A stretch of DNA of 7,643 nucleotides from Acidimicrobiales bacterium (GTDB lineage Bacteria; Actinomycetota; Acidimicrobiia; Acidimicrobiales; JAKAVM01): the NCBI GenBank assembly GCA_027451785.1, contig DAIDIS010000086.1, positions 1-7,643 on the forward strand, written 5' to 3'. Position numbers and translations under genes: made by a program. The notes below the pieces were generated by a model that did not search any database, had not been told where the DNA came from, and saw only the letters and a list, made by a program, of their open reading frames with translations. The number at the start of each line of letters is the position of its first letter. Within the stretch, counting starts at the first letter, position 1. Positions 6,701 to 7,643 of the stretch are shown piece by piece.

Positions 6701-6727
6701 ATGCACAGGCACACTGCCTGCAAGCAT
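6701..6727. promoter_or_regulatory. Dyad over the expected desaturase transcription start (operator candidate)
   Basis: The plus strand reads CAGGCA-CAC-TGCCTG (6706-6720), a perfect 6-base inverted repeat. Outer arms ATGC (6701-6704) and GCAT (6724-6727) extend it, offset by two bases. It begins at the -10 element of the putative desaturase promoter and covers the expected start of transcription near 6719. A repressor bound here would block the gene. In RNA it could also form a small 5' hairpin. No regulator gene lies in the window, and the regulator family is unknown. Confidence 0.4.
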
Positions 6728-6754
6728 CTTATTGACCCCAGTGTCAGTAAGCAA
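6726..6754 (-). promoter_or_regulatory. Sigma-70-like promoter of the desaturase
   Basis: On the minus strand TTGCTT (6754-6749) and TAAGAT (6731-6726) are separated by exactly 17 bases. The -10 matches the consensus at 4 of 6 positions and the -35 at 3 of 6. Transcription would start near 6719, giving an untranslated leader of about 50 bases. It is the best promoter match I found by eye in the 160-base gap (6669-6828). The rest of that gap shows no gene or U-rich terminator. Confidence 0.45.
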
Positions 6755-6828
6755 CCCCGGCTCCCGACCAATGCACCACTCATTGTGGCACTTAAAGCCC
6801 GAAAATCACACCGAAATTGGTTGTTTTT

Positions 6829-7643
6829 CTATACTTTCCGGGCCAGTACCCGGTAAGTATTCCCTATATTCAGCTTTCTCATCACTGGCTTCATAGCGTG
6901 GTCAATCCCATATCCCAAAGCGATGAATGGGGCCGCAACAACAAGTGCAGTCCCCCGCTTCACGCGGCCCGACAATCCAGGCGGGGGTAGCCACGGAGAC
7001 AGGACCGTGGGGGCCTTTTCGTTCATGAACATCCATGGAACGAAAGTCAGGTCTCCCGGTTGACAGGCTTCGCCACGGTGAACCGTCACGATCTCGAATC
7101 CTCGTTCCTCCAGCTTTCTCTCCAGAAGCCCACAAGGAAGAAGATTCTGATGTTGTGGCTGGAACCAAGGCATCCAAAAAGGTCCGAGAAGCCTTCCCCA
7201 GGGGCACTCAGGATCCGGCACTTCGATCATTAGGTAGCCACCGTCGCAAAGTGTCTTATAGGCGGCGTCGATCTCTTCCAGGGGCTCCCTTGTGTGCTCC
7301 AGATAATGATGCATGCTGACAACGTCGTATTGACCCGACAGCGAGTCGGCCAAGTCCGGGAACATACCCCTGTGCCCGGTATTTACCCAGCCACGTCGCT
7401 GGGCCTCGTCGATGGCATCGGTCATATCCAAACCGTCGAATACAGTGTCCGGAAGGTAGTCGGCTGCTACGAGACAGAAGTGGCCGTGGCCGGTTCCGAC
7501 GTCCAGCCATCGCTTGGGCTTGGTGACAGCCGAAACCATATTTGCCCGTTGGTCATATTGGTCTCCCGTAAGCCCGAAGATCGTCTCGGTCTGTTCGGCT
7601 CCGATCCCGTCGTAGAAGTCGCGGTAGTAAAAGTCGAGCCCTT
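6829..7643 (-). CDS. Class I SAM-dependent methyltransferase, 5' end outside window
   Basis: The minus-strand frame is open from the window edge to a TAG at 6829-6831, giving 270 visible residues. An ATG at 7539 is internal: 34 further codons upstream read as protein-like sequence (RDFYDGIG, GDQYDQRAN), so the true start lies beyond 7643. Motif I WLDVGTGHGHF binds SAM. An acidic GLDMTD follows, then YDVVSMHHYLEHTREPLEEI and GGYLMIEVPDP, the usual order of a Methyltransf_11/23 fold. The last about 50 residues include a hydrophobic stretch, ALVVAAPFIALGYGIDHA, that might contact membrane or a lipid substrate. Such enzymes methylate lipids, sugars or small molecules, and the substrate here cannot be told. 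It lies on the same strand as the desaturase, but a promoter-containing gap separates them. Confidence 0.85.
   Translation of the reverse strand, partial: GLDFYYRDFYDGIGAEQTETIFGLTGDQYDQRANMVSAVTKPKRWLDVGTGHGHFCLVAADYLPDTVFDGLDMTDAIDEAQRRGWVNTGHRGMFPDLADSLSGQYDVVSMHHYLEHTREPLEEIDAAYKTLCDGGYLMIEVPDPECPWGRLLGPFWMPWFQPQHQNLLPCGLLERKLEERGFEIVTVHRGEACQPGDLTFVPWMFMNEKAPTVLSPWLPPPGLSGRVKRGTALVVAAPFIALGYGIDHAMKPVMRKLNIGNTYRVLARKV

Noticed and set aside
6755..6828. Possible intrinsic terminator after the right-hand methyltransferase
   Set aside because: Only weak short stems (such as CCAC-TCATT-GTGG) are present and none is followed by a U-run in the right direction.

Overview
The window looks like chromosomal DNA of an actinobacterium, moderately GC-rich by eye (not calculated). 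Two things point there. The left edge encodes the sensory half of a PdtaS-type histidine kinase, and the right half holds an acyl-ACP desaturase that resembles mycobacterial DesA1. Frequent GTG starts and tight gene packing fit. A non-mycobacterial lineage such as Acidimicrobiia is a guess. I see no rRNA, tRNA, CRISPR array, insertion sequence or phage gene.

Layout. Positions 1-2191 (minus strand) read, in transcription order, as a caffeoyl-CoA-type O-methyltransferase, a PHP-domain phosphatase of the HisJ type, and pdtaS cut by the window edge. The three are tightly packed (short overlap or a 4-base gap, then a GTGA overlap) and are probably one operon. A short divergent intergenic region (2192-2284) holds an 8-base inverted repeat. 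Positions 2285-5736 (plus strand) carry a complete aldehyde dehydrogenase and, 95 bases later, a long MmgE/PrpD-family protein with a Thr/Pro-rich tail. That gene converges on an acyl-ACP desaturase (5733-6668, minus), and the two stop codons overlap. A GC-rich pair of alternative hairpins lies just inside the end of the PrpD-like gene. Upstream of the desaturase is a promoter-like element followed by a dyad. Positions 6829-7643 (minus) hold a class I SAM methyltransferase missing its N-terminus at the window edge.

How the genes may work together. The desaturase handles fatty acyl chains. The aldehyde dehydrogenase and PrpD-like protein are plausibly a small catabolic pair. The minus-strand operon joins a methyltransferase and a phosphatase to a sensor kinase. 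No single pathway can be read from the window, and I did not find a convincing new defence or mobile system. The least ordinary items are the enlarged, tailed PrpD-like protein, the enzyme-plus-PdtaS operon, and the repeated motif in two promoter regions.
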